A stretch of 64,000 nt of DNA from Planctomycetota bacterium (lineage in GTDB: Bacteria; Planctomycetota; UBA1135; UBA2386): contig JAHBXX010000012.1 in NCBI GenBank assembly GCA_019636245.1, forward strand, positions 1 through 64,000, read 5' to 3'. The notes below the pieces were generated by a model. The model was given only the letters and a program-made list of their open reading frames with translations. It was not told where the DNA came from and did no database searches. Shown here in pieces: positions 36,729-47,381 of this stretch; position 1 is the stretch's first letter, and each line of letters starts with the position of its first letter. A program made the translations under genes and the position numbers.

Positions 36729-38035
36729 ACGCCAGGATCGCGATCGCCGCCGCCGTGGCGTGGGCCGTGGCCGGCTGCAGCGTCCATCCGGACGGCGAGG
36801 CGCGGGAACGCGACCGCGCCGCGGCCGCGGGTCGCGGCTTCGCGGCGCCGTTCGCCGAACGCGACCTACCGCCGCTGCGGGCGGACTCGCCGCTGGCGAC
36901 CTGGATCGCCCACGCCGAGCAGGCGAACGGCGGTCTCGAGGCGGCCTGGCATCGCTGGCAAGCGGCGCTGGAGGAGGTGCCGCAGGCCGGCACGCAGGAC
37001 TCGACGGCGATGCTCGGCCTCGAGCACCGGCTCGACGGCGGCTCGGCACTCGACCGCACCGGACTGATGCTGATGAGCGACACGATGGCGAACGTGCTGG
37101 TGCCCGGTCGCCTCGGCGCGCGCGCCGAGGCAGCGCTGGCCCGTGCGCGCGTCGCCGCCGCCGAGTTCGGCCGGGCGCGCCTGGGCGTGCAGCGCGAGGT
37201 CGCGGCCGCCTACTGGGCGCTGGCGCTGCGCGACGAGGAGATCCGCCTGCTGACGGCGCTGCAGGCGGCGCGCTCGGTGCAGGTGGCGTCGGTGCGCGGG
37301 GCGCTGGCGGGGGGGCGGGCAACGCAGGCCGACCTGCTGGCCGCCGAGGTCGCCCTGCTGCGCCTCGACGCCGAGCTGGCCGGCCTGCACGCCGACCGGC
37401 CAGGGCTCGCCGCGGCGCTGGCGGCGCTCGCCGGGGCCGGGGGCGAGGCGGCCGCGGTGGCGCCGGCGCTCGCCGAGTTCATCGCCCTCGCCGACGGCGA
37501 AGAACGCTGGCTCGCGGCGGCGTTGGCGCGGAACCCCGGACTGGAGGCGGCGCGCGCCGAACACGCCGCGGCGCTCGCCGAGGTCGCCGAGCGCGAGTGG
37601 CGCCGCGTGCCGGAGTTCTCGCTGCGGGGTCTCCTGATGGGGGACGGCGCGGCCACGCTCGCCGGTGCCGTCACGCTGCCGTTCCTGCGCGGCAGCGCCA
37701 TCGAGGCCGCGGTGCGGCAGGCCGAGGCGGCGGTGCGCGCCGCCGAGGCGGTGCGGCGCCAGGCGGGGCGCGACGCCACGGCCGCCGTCGTCGGCGAGAC
37801 CGCGGCGCTGCGCGCGATCGCAGCCGAGCGCGACCTGCTGCGGGACGCCGTGCTGCCGCGCCTGCAGCAGGCGGTTGCCGTCGCGCGCTCGGCCTGGAGC
37901 ACCGGTCGTGGCGGCACCGACGGTTGGGTCGAGGCGGAGGCGATGCGCATCGAGGTCGCGCGCGCGGTGGCGCGGCTCGACGCCGCCGGCCTCACCGCCC
38001 GCGCCCGTCTGGCCGAGGCAGCGGGCGGCCTGTGA
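36725..38035 (+). CDS. Outer-membrane efflux lipoprotein (TolC/CusC-like)
   Basis: A 436-residue outer-membrane factor family protein, completing a tripartite efflux system with the two genes upstream. A signal with lipobox WAVAGC (Cys18) is present, as in CusC. Two repeats of long amphipathic helices rich in Ala/Glu/Arg follow, with TMANVLVPGRLGARAEAALARARVAAAEF in the first and a Q-A-E-A-A-V repeat in the second, and VEAEAMRIEVARAVARLDAA near the C-terminus. It is a little shorter than CusC. It overlaps the pump gene by 4 bp (ATGA). It ends 15 bp from the convergent HD-GYP gene. Confidence 0.88.
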   Translation: MNARIAIAAAVAWAVAGCSVHPDGEARERDRAAAAGRGFAAPFAERDLPPLRADSPLATWIAHAEQANGGLEAAWHRWQAALEEVPQAGTQDSTAMLGLEHRLDGGSALDRTGLMLMSDTMANVLVPGRLGARAEAALARARVAAAEFGRARLGVQREVAAAYWALALRDEEIRLLTALQAARSVQVASVRGALAGGRATQADLLAAEVALLRLDAELAGLHADRPGLAAALAALAGAGGEAAAVAPALAEFIALADGEERWLAAALARNPGLEAARAEHAAALAEVAEREWRRVPEFSLRGLLMGDGAATLAGAVTLPFLRGSAIEAAVRQAEAAVRAAEAVRRQAGRDATAAVVGETAALRAIAAERDLLRDAVLPRLQQAVAVARSAWSTGRGGTDGWVEAEAMRIEVARAVARLDAAGLTARARLAEAAGGL

Positions 38036-38050
38036 GCCCAGCCATGGGCT

Positions 38051-39484
38051 TCACGTCGGCATCCTGCCGCCGAGCCGTTGCCTCGCCTCGTCGGGCGTGA
38101 GTTCGCGCAGGATCGCGCGCGCGCCGGCGCAGGGCACCGCCGCCAGGTCGAGGATCTGCGGGTCCTCGGCCTCGACGTCGAGGTCGACGTCCGGGCACGG
38201 TTCCTGGTCGAGCAGGGCCACCTTCGGCCGCAGCGGGTCGGCCCCCTGTTCGCGCACCAAGGCGACGCTGCCGTCGTCGAGCTCGACCAGCTGTCCGGTC
38301 GGGTAGATGCCGTTCACTTCGACGAAGCGCCGCAGCAGCCGCCGGTTCAACTTGTCGCCCATGGCCAGCATCACCCGGTAGGCGCGGATCGGCGACATCG
38401 GCGGTTTGTAGGGCCGGGCCGCCGTCAGCGCCTCGAACACGTCGCAGATCTTGACGATGTCCGTGACCATGTCCGTCTCGTGCGGATGCACGGTGCGCGG
38501 ATAGCCGCCGCCGCCCGGCGTGCGGTGGTGGCCGAACGCCGCCGCGATCGCCAGCGGGTCGGCGTCGTCGTGGCACAGCAGGCACTCGGCGCCCAGTTCG
38601 GCGTGCCTGTTCATCAGCCGGCGTTCCTCCTCGGTGAGGAGCTGCGTCGAGTGCAGGATCTCGAACGGGATCAGCGACTTGCCGACGTCGTGCAGCAAGG
38701 CCGCGGTGCCGATGCGGATCAGCAGGTCGCGATCCTGGGTCAGCGCGCGCGCGAAGTGCATGCTGAGGATCGCGACGCGCACCGAGTGGCCGAACGTGAA
38801 GGCGTCGTACTGGTCCTGGCGCGCCAGCCCGAGCAGCGGCTCACCCTTGCCGTCGAGCTGCTTCAGCAGCTGCTCGGCCTGCGCCTGCACGGGCGCGAAG
38901 TCGATGCGACCGCCCCGGCACACCGACACGGTGACGTTCTGCAGCAGGTCGATCACCGCCTGGTAGGAGCGCACGCCGACGCGCAGGGGACCGGCCGCCT
39001 GGTTCGCCGCGTCGGCGGTGCCGGCCTCGGGCACGTAGGGCGCCAGCAGCCGCGCGCGTCGACAGCCGCGGGCGAGCAGGTCCGCGTTGCACTGCTGGAA
39101 GTCCGCGCCCGGCCGCGGTCGTGCCGTCAGAGCCGCGAGCAGCTCCGCCAGCTCCGTGGCCTCGAGGCCGCGGTCGAAGTGCAAGCCCCCGGCGCCCCAC
39201 TGCTGCAGCGCGGCGATCAGGCGCGCCGCGCCGAGGCTCGCGCCCAGCAGCGGCCGCTCTGCGTACACCACCATGCCCTCGGCGATCGCCAGGTGCACGC
39301 CGTGCTCGCCCGCGGCGTCGGCGAGCACGTCCAGCTGGCGACGCACCGCCGCCAGGGAGTCCTGCACGCGCGGATGGCGGGCCTCGTAGATGCGCGCGTT
39401 CACCAGGGCCGCGACGAGTTCGTCGACCAGCACGGTGGCGGCGGTGGCCAGGTCGACGACGGGTTCGATACCGTGCGGGTTCAT
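38051..39484 (-). CDS. HD-GYP domain protein
   Basis: A 477-residue protein with a C-terminal HD-GYP-type hydrolase domain, a class that hydrolyses cyclic di-GMP or related dinucleotides. Metal-ligand motifs: FGHSVRVAILS, the HD pair in AALLHDVGKSLIPFEIL, NRHAELGAE, FGHHRTPGGGGYPR (the GYP motif, in a diverged GGGGYP context) and DIVKICDVFEALTAARPYKPP. The N-terminal 200 residues are helical with IYEARHPRVQDSL, which resembles the start of the partner gene. No membrane segment or receiver domain is present. Its ATG overlaps the stop of the partner by 4 bp. Catalysis on c-di-GMP is inferred from the family. Confidence 0.86.
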   Translation of the reverse strand: MNPHGIEPVVDLATAATVLVDELVAALVNARIYEARHPRVQDSLAAVRRQLDVLADAAGEHGVHLAIAEGMVVYAERPLLGASLGAARLIAALQQWGAGGLHFDRGLEATELAELLAALTARPRPGADFQQCNADLLARGCRRARLLAPYVPEAGTADAANQAAGPLRVGVRSYQAVIDLLQNVTVSVCRGGRIDFAPVQAQAEQLLKQLDGKGEPLLGLARQDQYDAFTFGHSVRVAILSMHFARALTQDRDLLIRIGTAALLHDVGKSLIPFEILHSTQLLTEEERRLMNRHAELGAECLLCHDDADPLAIAAAFGHHRTPGGGGYPRTVHPHETDMVTDIVKICDVFEALTAARPYKPPMSPIRAYRVMLAMGDKLNRRLLRRFVEVNGIYPTGQLVELDDGSVALVREQGADPLRPKVALLDQEPCPDVDLDVEAEDPQILDLAAVPCAGARAILRELTPDEARQRLGGRMPT

Positions 39485-41367
39485 GCCTTGGCGGTGATCT
39501 GTTCGAGGATCCGGCGGGCGCAGCGGCGCAGCGCGCGCTGTGCCTTGCCGAAGCGGGTGAAGCGGCCGTTGGTGGCGAGCTGGTGGAGGAGGGCACGGGT
39601 CTCGGGGCCGGGCACGAGCGCGAGCGCCTCCACGGCCGCCAGCAGATCCGCGAGCGCGTGGCCATCGCGCTGGTGCAGCCGCTCCACGGCCTGGCGCAGC
39701 ACGGCGGCGCTGGCAGCGCGCACCGGACCGTCGAAGTCGCCGCGGCAGGCGGCGTCGAGCAGCAGCGGCAGGAAATCGCGCGGCAGTTCGTCGGCGCGCC
39801 GCACGGCCTGCAGCGCGGCCGCCTCCGGAGCCGGCAACAGCAGCCGACGGCAGCTCTCGAGCAGGGCCTGGCGTTCGTCGGCCGCGGTGGTGGCCGCCGC
39901 CTGTTGCAGCAGGTGCTGGGCGGCCGCGCCGCCGGTCGCCACCAGGGTGGCGAGCACCTCGGGTCGGTGCAGTACGCCGGTGCGGGCCGCCGCCGCGGCG
40001 CCGCCCAGCCGCAGCATCGGCGCCAGCCCGGCCAGCGCCTCGCGCAGGAGCCGGCGGCTGTCGGCATCGGTGCCGAGCACGCGCGCGGCGACCGGCAGGG
40101 CGTCGGGGAAGCCGCGGGCCACGAAGGCGGCATCGACGTAGCGCTGCTGCTTGACGAGCTCGAGGTGTCCGGCGGCGACCAGGGCCTCGAGCACGCGGGT
40201 GCCGCCGTCGGTGCCGATCGGCGTCCGGTCGGCGGTCGGCGGGCGGAGGTAGCAGTCCGCGAGTTCGCCGAGGATGCGCGGCACCGTGCGCCGGAGGCGG
40301 GGGACCGCCGCCGCGGCGATGCCCGGTGCGGTCGAGTGCGCCAGCGAGTGCAGCACGATGCCGCCCAGCCGCCGGGCGACGATCGAGCGATCCTCGTCGA
40401 AGTCGTCGGCGCGCGGCAGGCACAGGCCGTGGGCGTCGGGCAAGTGCTCCAGTTCCTCGAGCAGCAGCGGGAGGTCGGCGGTGATGCGCGCGTCCTCGGG
40501 GCGGCCGGTGGGAGGGGCGTTGCGCGGCCGCTGCGCCGCAGCGTCGCTCGGGAAGTACTGGCGCGCGATGCCCAGCGCAACGCGCAGCAGCTCGGCGCCC
40601 TTGACCCTGGCGTTGCGGCGGAGGAGCTCGGGCAGGGCCTGCTCGAGGCGGGTCAGCACGGTGACGACGGCGGTCGCCACGGTTTCGGAGTCGGTCGTGA
40701 CGTCGATCGGCAGCAGGTCGGCGATCGTGGCCAGGATGTCGATCTCCCGATCCGAGGCCGGATCCTCGCCGCCGAGCTGCCCGGCGATCGCGCGCAGTCG
40801 GTCTCCGATCTGCGGCGTGTCGGCCACCGTCCTGACCAGGGCGCGAACGCCGCGTGGATCGGCCAGGGCTTCGCCGGCGGCGCCGAGTCCCCAGTCGTCG
40901 GCCGGTTCCGGCTCGGGGACTTCGCGGTGCACGCCGTGGAACACCAGGGGCAGCGGTTCGAGGCCGGGACCGGCGGCGGGCGGCTCCGCCGGGGCGGTCC
41001 CGCATCGTCGCCGCGCCCCGTTCAAGGCCGCGGCGAAGGCGAGCAAGGCTGCCGGGCTGCAATCGCGGTGGAGCGCGACACCGCGCAGGCCGGCGAGGCG
41101 CAGCCGTTCGGCGAGGCGGCCCGTGTTCTCGACGGCCTCGCCGTCGACCGCGACCCTGTCGGCTTGCGCCAGCAGCACGACGGGCCTGGCCGGTCGGCTG
41201 GCCGCGTGCAGCGCCGCCATGCAGTCCTCGGCCGCCGCCGCCACCCGGGGATGTCCCGGCGGGTAGATCGCCAGACTCTGCAGCAGCGCCAGCAGGCGCT
41301 GGGCGCAGGCCTGGGGGCGTGCCGGCGGCGACAGGCCGTGCGGCGATTCCCGATCCGGGGCATCCAT
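39481..41367 (-). CDS. Alpha-helical repeat protein, partner of the HD-GYP gene
   Basis: A 628-residue cytoplasmic protein without recognised catalytic motif. It is almost entirely alpha-helical, with HEAT-like repeated segments such as RILGELADCYL, RVLEALVAAGHLELVKQQRYVDAAF and LRQAVERLHQRDGHALADLL. Its first 50 residues (LLALLQSLAIYPPGHPRVAAAAED) resemble the N-terminus of the HD-GYP protein, so the pair may have arisen from a shared module. It may act as a scaffold or regulator for the HD-GYP hydrolase. A -10 placed for a leaderless transcript lies 6 bp upstream of its ATG. Confidence 0.72.
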   Translation of the reverse strand: MDAPDRESPHGLSPPARPQACAQRLLALLQSLAIYPPGHPRVAAAAEDCMAALHAASRPARPVVLLAQADRVAVDGEAVENTGRLAERLRLAGLRGVALHRDCSPAALLAFAAALNGARRRCGTAPAEPPAAGPGLEPLPLVFHGVHREVPEPEPADDWGLGAAGEALADPRGVRALVRTVADTPQIGDRLRAIAGQLGGEDPASDREIDILATIADLLPIDVTTDSETVATAVVTVLTRLEQALPELLRRNARVKGAELLRVALGIARQYFPSDAAAQRPRNAPPTGRPEDARITADLPLLLEELEHLPDAHGLCLPRADDFDEDRSIVARRLGGIVLHSLAHSTAPGIAAAAVPRLRRTVPRILGELADCYLRPPTADRTPIGTDGGTRVLEALVAAGHLELVKQQRYVDAAFVARGFPDALPVAARVLGTDADSRRLLREALAGLAPMLRLGGAAAAARTGVLHRPEVLATLVATGGAAAQHLLQQAAATTAADERQALLESCRRLLLPAPEAAALQAVRRADELPRDFLPLLLDAACRGDFDGPVRAASAAVLRQAVERLHQRDGHALADLLAAVEALALVPGPETRALLHQLATNGRFTRFGKAQRALRRCARRILEQITAKA

Positions 41368-41373
41368 CCCCCG

Positions 41374-41379
41374 GTCCTA
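41374..41379 (-). promoter_or_regulatory. -10 element for leaderless transcription of the repeat-protein/HD-GYP operon
   Basis: TAGGAC on the minus strand ends 6 bp before the ATG at 41367. No Shine-Dalgarno or convincing -35 was seen. Confidence 0.4.
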
Positions 41380-41471
41380 TCGGCAGGTGGCGCGCGCGGG
41401 GCGCAGCCCGCCTTCAGGTCGGTCGGCCGCCGCCGGTCCCCGCCGTGGCATGGGCCGTTCGCCCGGCGGGC

Positions 41472-42710
41472 TCAGCCCAGCAGTTCCTGCCGCAGCGCGG
41501 CGATGACGTCGCCGACGTCGTCGTCGCTGAGCCGCGGCGACAGCGGCAGCGACAGGGTGTTCTGGCCCAGGCGCATGGCCGCGGGGTACTCCTCGGGGCG
41601 CCAGCCGAACCGGTCGCGGTAGACCGTGAACGACGGGATCGAGCGGTAGTGCACGCCGGTGCCGATGCGGCGGCGGTGCAGACCGTGCATCACTTCGTCG
41701 CGCGTGCGGCCGCAGCGGCGGGGGTCGATCTGCACGGTGAACAGGTGCAGCGCATGGCGTTCGTCGGCCGGCCACGGCGGCGGCAGTTCCAGCGGCAGCG
41801 GCGCGAGTTCGCGCAGGTAGCGCTGCCAGATCTCCTGCCGCCGCTGCCAGTAGGCCTCGATGCGCGCCAGCTGGTGCAGGCCGATCGCCGCCTGCAGGTC
41901 CATCATGTTGTACTTGAAGCCGATCTCCTCGACGTCGTAGCTGCGGTGCCCGTCGTCGGTGAACCGCTTCCACGCGTCGTGCGACATGCCGTGCAGGCCG
42001 AGGGTCTTGGTCCGCCGCGCGAAGTGGGCGTCCCGGGTCAGCACCATGCCGCCCTCGCCGGTGACGATGTTCTTGGTCGAGTAGAAGCTGAGCACGCCGA
42101 GGTCGCCGATGGTGCCGGCCTTCCGGCCGCGGTACTCGGTCTCGATCGCGTGCGCGCAGTCCTCGATCACGCGCAGTCCGTGGCGGTCGGCGATCGCCAT
42201 CAGCTCCGCCATCGGCGCCGCGCGGCCGGCGAAGTGCACCGGCAGCAGGGCCCGCGTGCGGCGCGTCAGGCGGCGCTCGACCTGTTCGGGGTCGAGGTTG
42301 CCCGTCGCGGGATCGACGTCGGCGAGCACCGGCGTCGCCCCCGCGTGCACGATCGCGTTGACGGTCGCGCAGAACGTCATCGGCGTCGTGATCACCTCGT
42401 CGCCCGGTCGCAGGTCGAGCACCAGGCAGGCGAGGTGCAGGCCCGCGGTGCACGAGTTCAGGGCCACGGCGTGCGGCACGCCCTTGTAGGCGGCGATGCG
42501 CCGTTCGAACTCGGCCGCCTTCGGCCCGGTGCCGAGCCAGGCCCGCCGCAGGCAGTCGAGCACTTCCTCCATCTCCGGCGGCTCGAGCAGCGGCTGTCCG
42601 AAGACCAGGTAGGAGGCCCGGATCGAGGTGGTCGACACGGAGTCGTTATCGGCACGGCCGCCCGATGGCGGGAGTTCATGGGACACCGGCGATTCCCCAC
42701 GGCAAGGCAT
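41472..42710 (-). CDS. DegT/DnrJ/EryC1/StrS-family PLP aminotransferase
   Basis: A 412-residue sugar aminotransferase-type enzyme that makes amino sugars on nucleotide-sugar precursors. Motifs: WLGTGPKAAEFERRIAAY, NSCTAGLHLACLVLDLRPGDEV (PLP phosphate loop), the Asp in VIEDCAHAIET, and the Schiff-base Lys in SFYSTKNIVTGEGGM. Near the C-terminus are GIGTGVHYRSIPSF-like and NTLSLPLSPRL, typical of the family. The start is uncertain; in-frame GTGs at 42638 (VSTTSIRASYLVFGQ) would remove 24 residues and fit homologues better, while ATG is at 42710. It lies 39 bp after the sodium/solute symporter gene. It may belong to a surface glycan pathway, with other genes elsewhere. Confidence 0.92.
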   Translation of the reverse strand: MPCRGESPVSHELPPSGGRADNDSVSTTSIRASYLVFGQPLLEPPEMEEVLDCLRRAWLGTGPKAAEFERRIAAYKGVPHAVALNSCTAGLHLACLVLDLRPGDEVITTPMTFCATVNAIVHAGATPVLADVDPATGNLDPEQVERRLTRRTRALLPVHFAGRAAPMAELMAIADRHGLRVIEDCAHAIETEYRGRKAGTIGDLGVLSFYSTKNIVTGEGGMVLTRDAHFARRTKTLGLHGMSHDAWKRFTDDGHRSYDVEEIGFKYNMMDLQAAIGLHQLARIEAYWQRRQEIWQRYLRELAPLPLELPPPWPADERHALHLFTVQIDPRRCGRTRDEVMHGLHRRRIGTGVHYRSIPSFTVYRDRFGWRPEEYPAAMRLGQNTLSLPLSPRLSDDDVGDVIAALRQELLG

Positions 42711-42749
42711 GGCCGGTCCGAGGGCTTGGACCGGAGCGAGGCGTGGGTT

Positions 42750-44159
42750 CTAGGCGCGGGAAGCCCGGCGGTTACCGGTCCAGGCCACCCATCCGGCGGC
42801 TGCCCAGGACAGCACCCGGTCGGCGAAGCCCGGCCCCAGCACGGTGAAGAAGGAACCGGCGATGGCGCCGAGGCCGCCGATGGCGATCGAGGTCAGCGCC
42901 CAGCCGGGCCGCACCGGCCCGCGGCACAGGCGCACCAAGAGCAGCGGCCCGAACGCCGAACCGAGCGCCGCCCAGGCGAACAGCACGCGGTCGAACACCC
43001 GCTGCGGCAGCAGCAGGGCGCCGGTGGTGGCGAGCCCACCGACGACCAGCACGGTGACGCGCGGCGCCGCCAGCAGGCCGAACGGGCCGCGGCCCAGGCG
43101 CAGGTCGTGGGTCACGCAGCTGGCGCAGACCAGCAGCTGGCTGTCGACGGTCGACATGATCGCCGCCAGCACGGCGGCGAGCACCAGGCCGTCGACCAGC
43201 GGCGGGAACAGCCGTTCGCTGGCGAGGTAGAGCACGGCTTCGCTGTCGGCGGCGGCGACGCCCCAGGCGGCGCGCGCGGCCAGCCCGAGCACGACCATGC
43301 CGGTGTAGAGCACGACCGCCCAGGCGATGCCGACCGTGCGCGCCACCGCCATCGAGGCGCCCGGCGCCATGCCCATGTACTTGTTCACGGCATGCGGCTG
43401 GCCGGGATAGCCGAGGCCGATGCCGCACAGGCCGAGCGCGAAGCCCACCGCGACCAGGCCCTCGCGGCCGCCGAAGGCGGTGGTGAAGCTCGGCGCCGGC
43501 ACGCGGCCCACGGCGTCGACGAAGCCGGCGACGCCGCCGAAGTGCAGCACCGCGGCGGCCGGCACGACGACCGCGACCAGCACCATCACCAGCCCCTGCA
43601 GCGTGTCGGTGATGCTGACGGCGAGGTAGCCGCCGAGCAGCGTGTAGGCGATCGTGACCGCGGCGCCGAGCACGATGCCGTTGGCCGCCGTGGTCGCGAA
43701 CGCGCGCACGAACGGCGGCCCCGCCGCCTGCATCTGCGCGGCGACGTAGGTGCACAGGCAGCCCAGGGTCAGCACCGAGGCGACGATCGCGACCGCGCTG
43801 CGGCCGGGCGTGCCCGGCGGGCCGGCGAGGAACTCGGTCAGGGTGATCGCCTCGCCGGTCGCCGCCCGCAGGCGCGGGGCCACGACCAGCCAGTTGAGCA
43901 GGAAGCCGCCGAGGCAGCCGGGCAGCAGCCACAGCGCGGCGAGGCCTTCGCGGCAGGCGAAGCCGCTGACGCCGACGAGGCTCCAGGCCGACGACGAACT
44001 GGCGTTCGCGGCCAGCGCGGCGACCCACGGCCCCAGCGTGCGGCCGCCGAGGTAGAAGCCGGCGGCGTCGCGGGTGCGGGTCTTGGCGAACCAGGCGAGG
44101 CCCAGCAGCGCGAGCAGGTAGGCGGCCAGCGCCAGCAGGATCGCCGTGGAGCGCTCCAT
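42750..44159 (-). CDS. Sodium/solute symporter (SSS/PutP family)
   Basis: A 469-residue inner-membrane symporter with about thirteen hydrophobic segments. Family signatures are FYLGGRTLGPWVAALAANASS with the N-S-S-S-S Na+ site region, CGIGLGYPGQPHAVNKYMGM (as in proline permease) and LAAIMSTVDSQLLVCASCV. The PutP-like pattern YPGQPH suggests proline or a related solute, but the substrate cannot be fixed. The ATG at 44159 is 6 bp after a TAGTCT element, without a Shine-Dalgarno, so its transcript may be leaderless. It diverges from pgi with 36 bp between start codons. Confidence 0.92.
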   Translation of the reverse strand: MERSTAILLALAAYLLALLGLAWFAKTRTRDAAGFYLGGRTLGPWVAALAANASSSSAWSLVGVSGFACREGLAALWLLPGCLGGFLLNWLVVAPRLRAATGEAITLTEFLAGPPGTPGRSAVAIVASVLTLGCLCTYVAAQMQAAGPPFVRAFATTAANGIVLGAAVTIAYTLLGGYLAVSITDTLQGLVMVLVAVVVPAAAVLHFGGVAGFVDAVGRVPAPSFTTAFGGREGLVAVGFALGLCGIGLGYPGQPHAVNKYMGMAPGASMAVARTVGIAWAVVLYTGMVVLGLAARAAWGVAAADSEAVLYLASERLFPPLVDGLVLAAVLAAIMSTVDSQLLVCASCVTHDLRLGRGPFGLLAAPRVTVLVVGGLATTGALLLPQRVFDRVLFAWAALGSAFGPLLLVRLCRGPVRPGWALTSIAIGGLGAIAGSFFTVLGPGFADRVLSWAAAGWVAWTGNRRASRA

Positions 44160-44165
44160 CCCGCG

Positions 44166-44171
44166 AGACTA
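44166..44171 (-). promoter_or_regulatory. -10 element for a leaderless symporter transcript
   Basis: TAGTCT on the minus strand ends 6 bp before the ATG at 44159. The -35 (GTTCCT, 17 bp upstream) is poor and lies inside the pgi ribosome-binding region on the other strand. Confidence 0.4.
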
Positions 44172-44195
44172 CCATCCGCGCGCCCCGGAGGAACC

Positions 44196-45773
44196 ATGGC
44201 CGATCCGCACCCCGTCGACCGCTTCGCCCACCATCTTCGCTTCCGCAGCGTGCTCGAGGATCCGTTCGTCGAAGTCGATCTCGGCTGCGCGGGACTCGAA
44301 GCGGCCGACGTCGAGGCGTTGCGGCCGGCGCTCGAACGCGCGCTCACGGCCATGCAGCGGCTCGAGCAGGGTGCGCTGGCGAACGCCGACGAGCAGCGCA
44401 TGGTCGGGCACTTCTGGCTGCGTGCGCCCGGCCTGTCGCCGTCGACCGAGGTCGAGCAGGCGATCGTGGGCGCGCTCGCCGAGGTGGAGCGGCTGGCCGC
44501 CGACGTGCACCAGGGCCGCCTGGCCCCGCCCGAGGGCGGCGCGTTCACCAAGGTCGTGCTGTGCGGCATCGGCGGCAGCGCGCTCGGTCCGATGCTGCTC
44601 GCCGACGTCTTCGGCGGTCCCGAGGCGCGGGTGGACCTGCACGTGCTCGACAACACCGATCCCGACGGCATCGACCGGGAGCTCGAGCGGGTCGGCGCGC
44701 TGCAGGATGCGCTGGTGGTGGTGATCAGCAAGTCGGGCGGCACGCCGGAGACGCGCAACGGCATGCTCGAGGTCGAGCGCGCCTGCCGGCAGCAGGGGCT
44801 TTCGCTGGCGCACCGCGCGATCGCCGTCACCACGCCGGGCTCGACCTTGCACCAGCGCGCCGAGCGCGAGGGCTGGCTGGCGACCCTGCCGATGTGGGAC
44901 TGGGTCGGCGGCCGCACGTCGATCACCTCGGCGGTGGGGCTCCTGCCCGGGGCCCTGCTCGGCATGGACCTGCGCGCCTTCCTGGCCGGCGCGGCGGCGA
45001 TGGACGACGCGACGCGTCGCGCCGACGTGTGGCAGAACCCGGCCGCCATGCTGGCGGCGTTCTGGCACCACGAGGGATCCGGCCGCGGCGAACGGGCGAT
45101 GGTCGTGCTGCCGTACAAGGACCGGCTGCTGCTGCTGTCGCGCTACCTGCAGCAGCTGGTGATGGAGTCGCTGGGCAAGGAGCGCGATCGCCAGGGCCGG
45201 ATCGTCCACCAGGGCATCGCCGTGTACGGCAACAAGGGTTCGACCGACCAGCACGCCTACGTGCAGCAGCTGCGCGACGGCCGCCACGACTTCTTCGCCT
45301 TGTTCGTGCGCGTGCTGCAGGACCGCAGCGCCGGCCACTTCGAGGTCGAACCCGGCGTCACCTCGGGGGACTTCCTCGACGGTCTCTGGCAGGGCACCCG
45401 CCGGGCGCTGTTCGACAAGGGGCGGCACTCGGCGACGCTCGGCGTCGATCGCCTCGACGAACGCGTGCTGGGGGCGCTGATCGCGCTGTTCGAGCGCACC
45501 GTGGCGATCTACGCCGAGCTGGTCGACGTCAACGCCTTCCACCAGCCCGGCGTCGAGGCCGGCAAGCAGGCGGCGGCGCAGGTGCTGGCGCTGCAGGGGC
45601 GGCTCCTGGCGGCGCTGGGCGCCGAGGCGCAGGACGTGCGCGGGCTGGCGGCCAAGGCCGGCGCCGACCCGGCGGACTGCTGGCCGGTCCTGCAGCACCT
45701 GGCCGCGAACCGGCCCGAGGTGGCGGTGGTGCACGGCCATGAGCCGGCGCGAGCGCGCTTCCTGCGCCGCTGA
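44196..45773 (+). CDS. pgi: Glucose-6-phosphate isomerase
   Basis: A 525-residue glycolytic/gluconeogenic enzyme interconverting glucose 6-phosphate and fructose 6-phosphate. The SIS domain shows GIGGSALGPML near residue 126 and VISKSGGTPETRNGML near 177. MDLRAFLAGAA, YKDRLLLLSRYLQQLVMESLGKE with the catalytic Glu and NAFHQPGVEAGKQAA with the C-terminal His/Lys are all present. Length and layout match the PGI branch seen in Cyanobacteria and Planctomycetota rather than the E. coli type. GGAGG at 44187-44191 precedes the ATG. Divergent from the symporter gene. Confidence 0.95.
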   Translation: MADPHPVDRFAHHLRFRSVLEDPFVEVDLGCAGLEAADVEALRPALERALTAMQRLEQGALANADEQRMVGHFWLRAPGLSPSTEVEQAIVGALAEVERLAADVHQGRLAPPEGGAFTKVVLCGIGGSALGPMLLADVFGGPEARVDLHVLDNTDPDGIDRELERVGALQDALVVVISKSGGTPETRNGMLEVERACRQQGLSLAHRAIAVTTPGSTLHQRAEREGWLATLPMWDWVGGRTSITSAVGLLPGALLGMDLRAFLAGAAAMDDATRRADVWQNPAAMLAAFWHHEGSGRGERAMVVLPYKDRLLLLSRYLQQLVMESLGKERDRQGRIVHQGIAVYGNKGSTDQHAYVQQLRDGRHDFFALFVRVLQDRSAGHFEVEPGVTSGDFLDGLWQGTRRALFDKGRHSATLGVDRLDERVLGALIALFERTVAIYAELVDVNAFHQPGVEAGKQAAAQVLALQGRLLAALGAEAQDVRGLAAKAGADPADCWPVLQHLAANRPEVAVVHGHEPARARFLRR

Positions 45774-45882
45774 GGGCTGCCCGGCCGGGGCGCCGCGGCC
45801 GGCGCCGGTGGCGGCCGCGGAGCGCCCGCCGCGGCAGAGGGAAGAACTGGCGCACGCCATGGCGGACCCGCGCACCGGCCGC

Positions 45883-45888
45883 TAGGCT
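45883..45888 (+). promoter_or_regulatory. Possible -10 element of guaB-guaA
   Basis: TAGGCT lies 35 bp before the TTG start, giving a leader of about 30 nt with a GGAGA ribosome-binding site (45912-45916). The -35 is not convincing. Confidence 0.36.
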
Positions 45889-45923
45889 CGCCACGCTTTC
45901 GCGTCCGTTCCGGAGAAAGCTTC

Positions 45924-47377
<1,454 letters not shown>

Positions 47378-47381
<4 letters not shown>

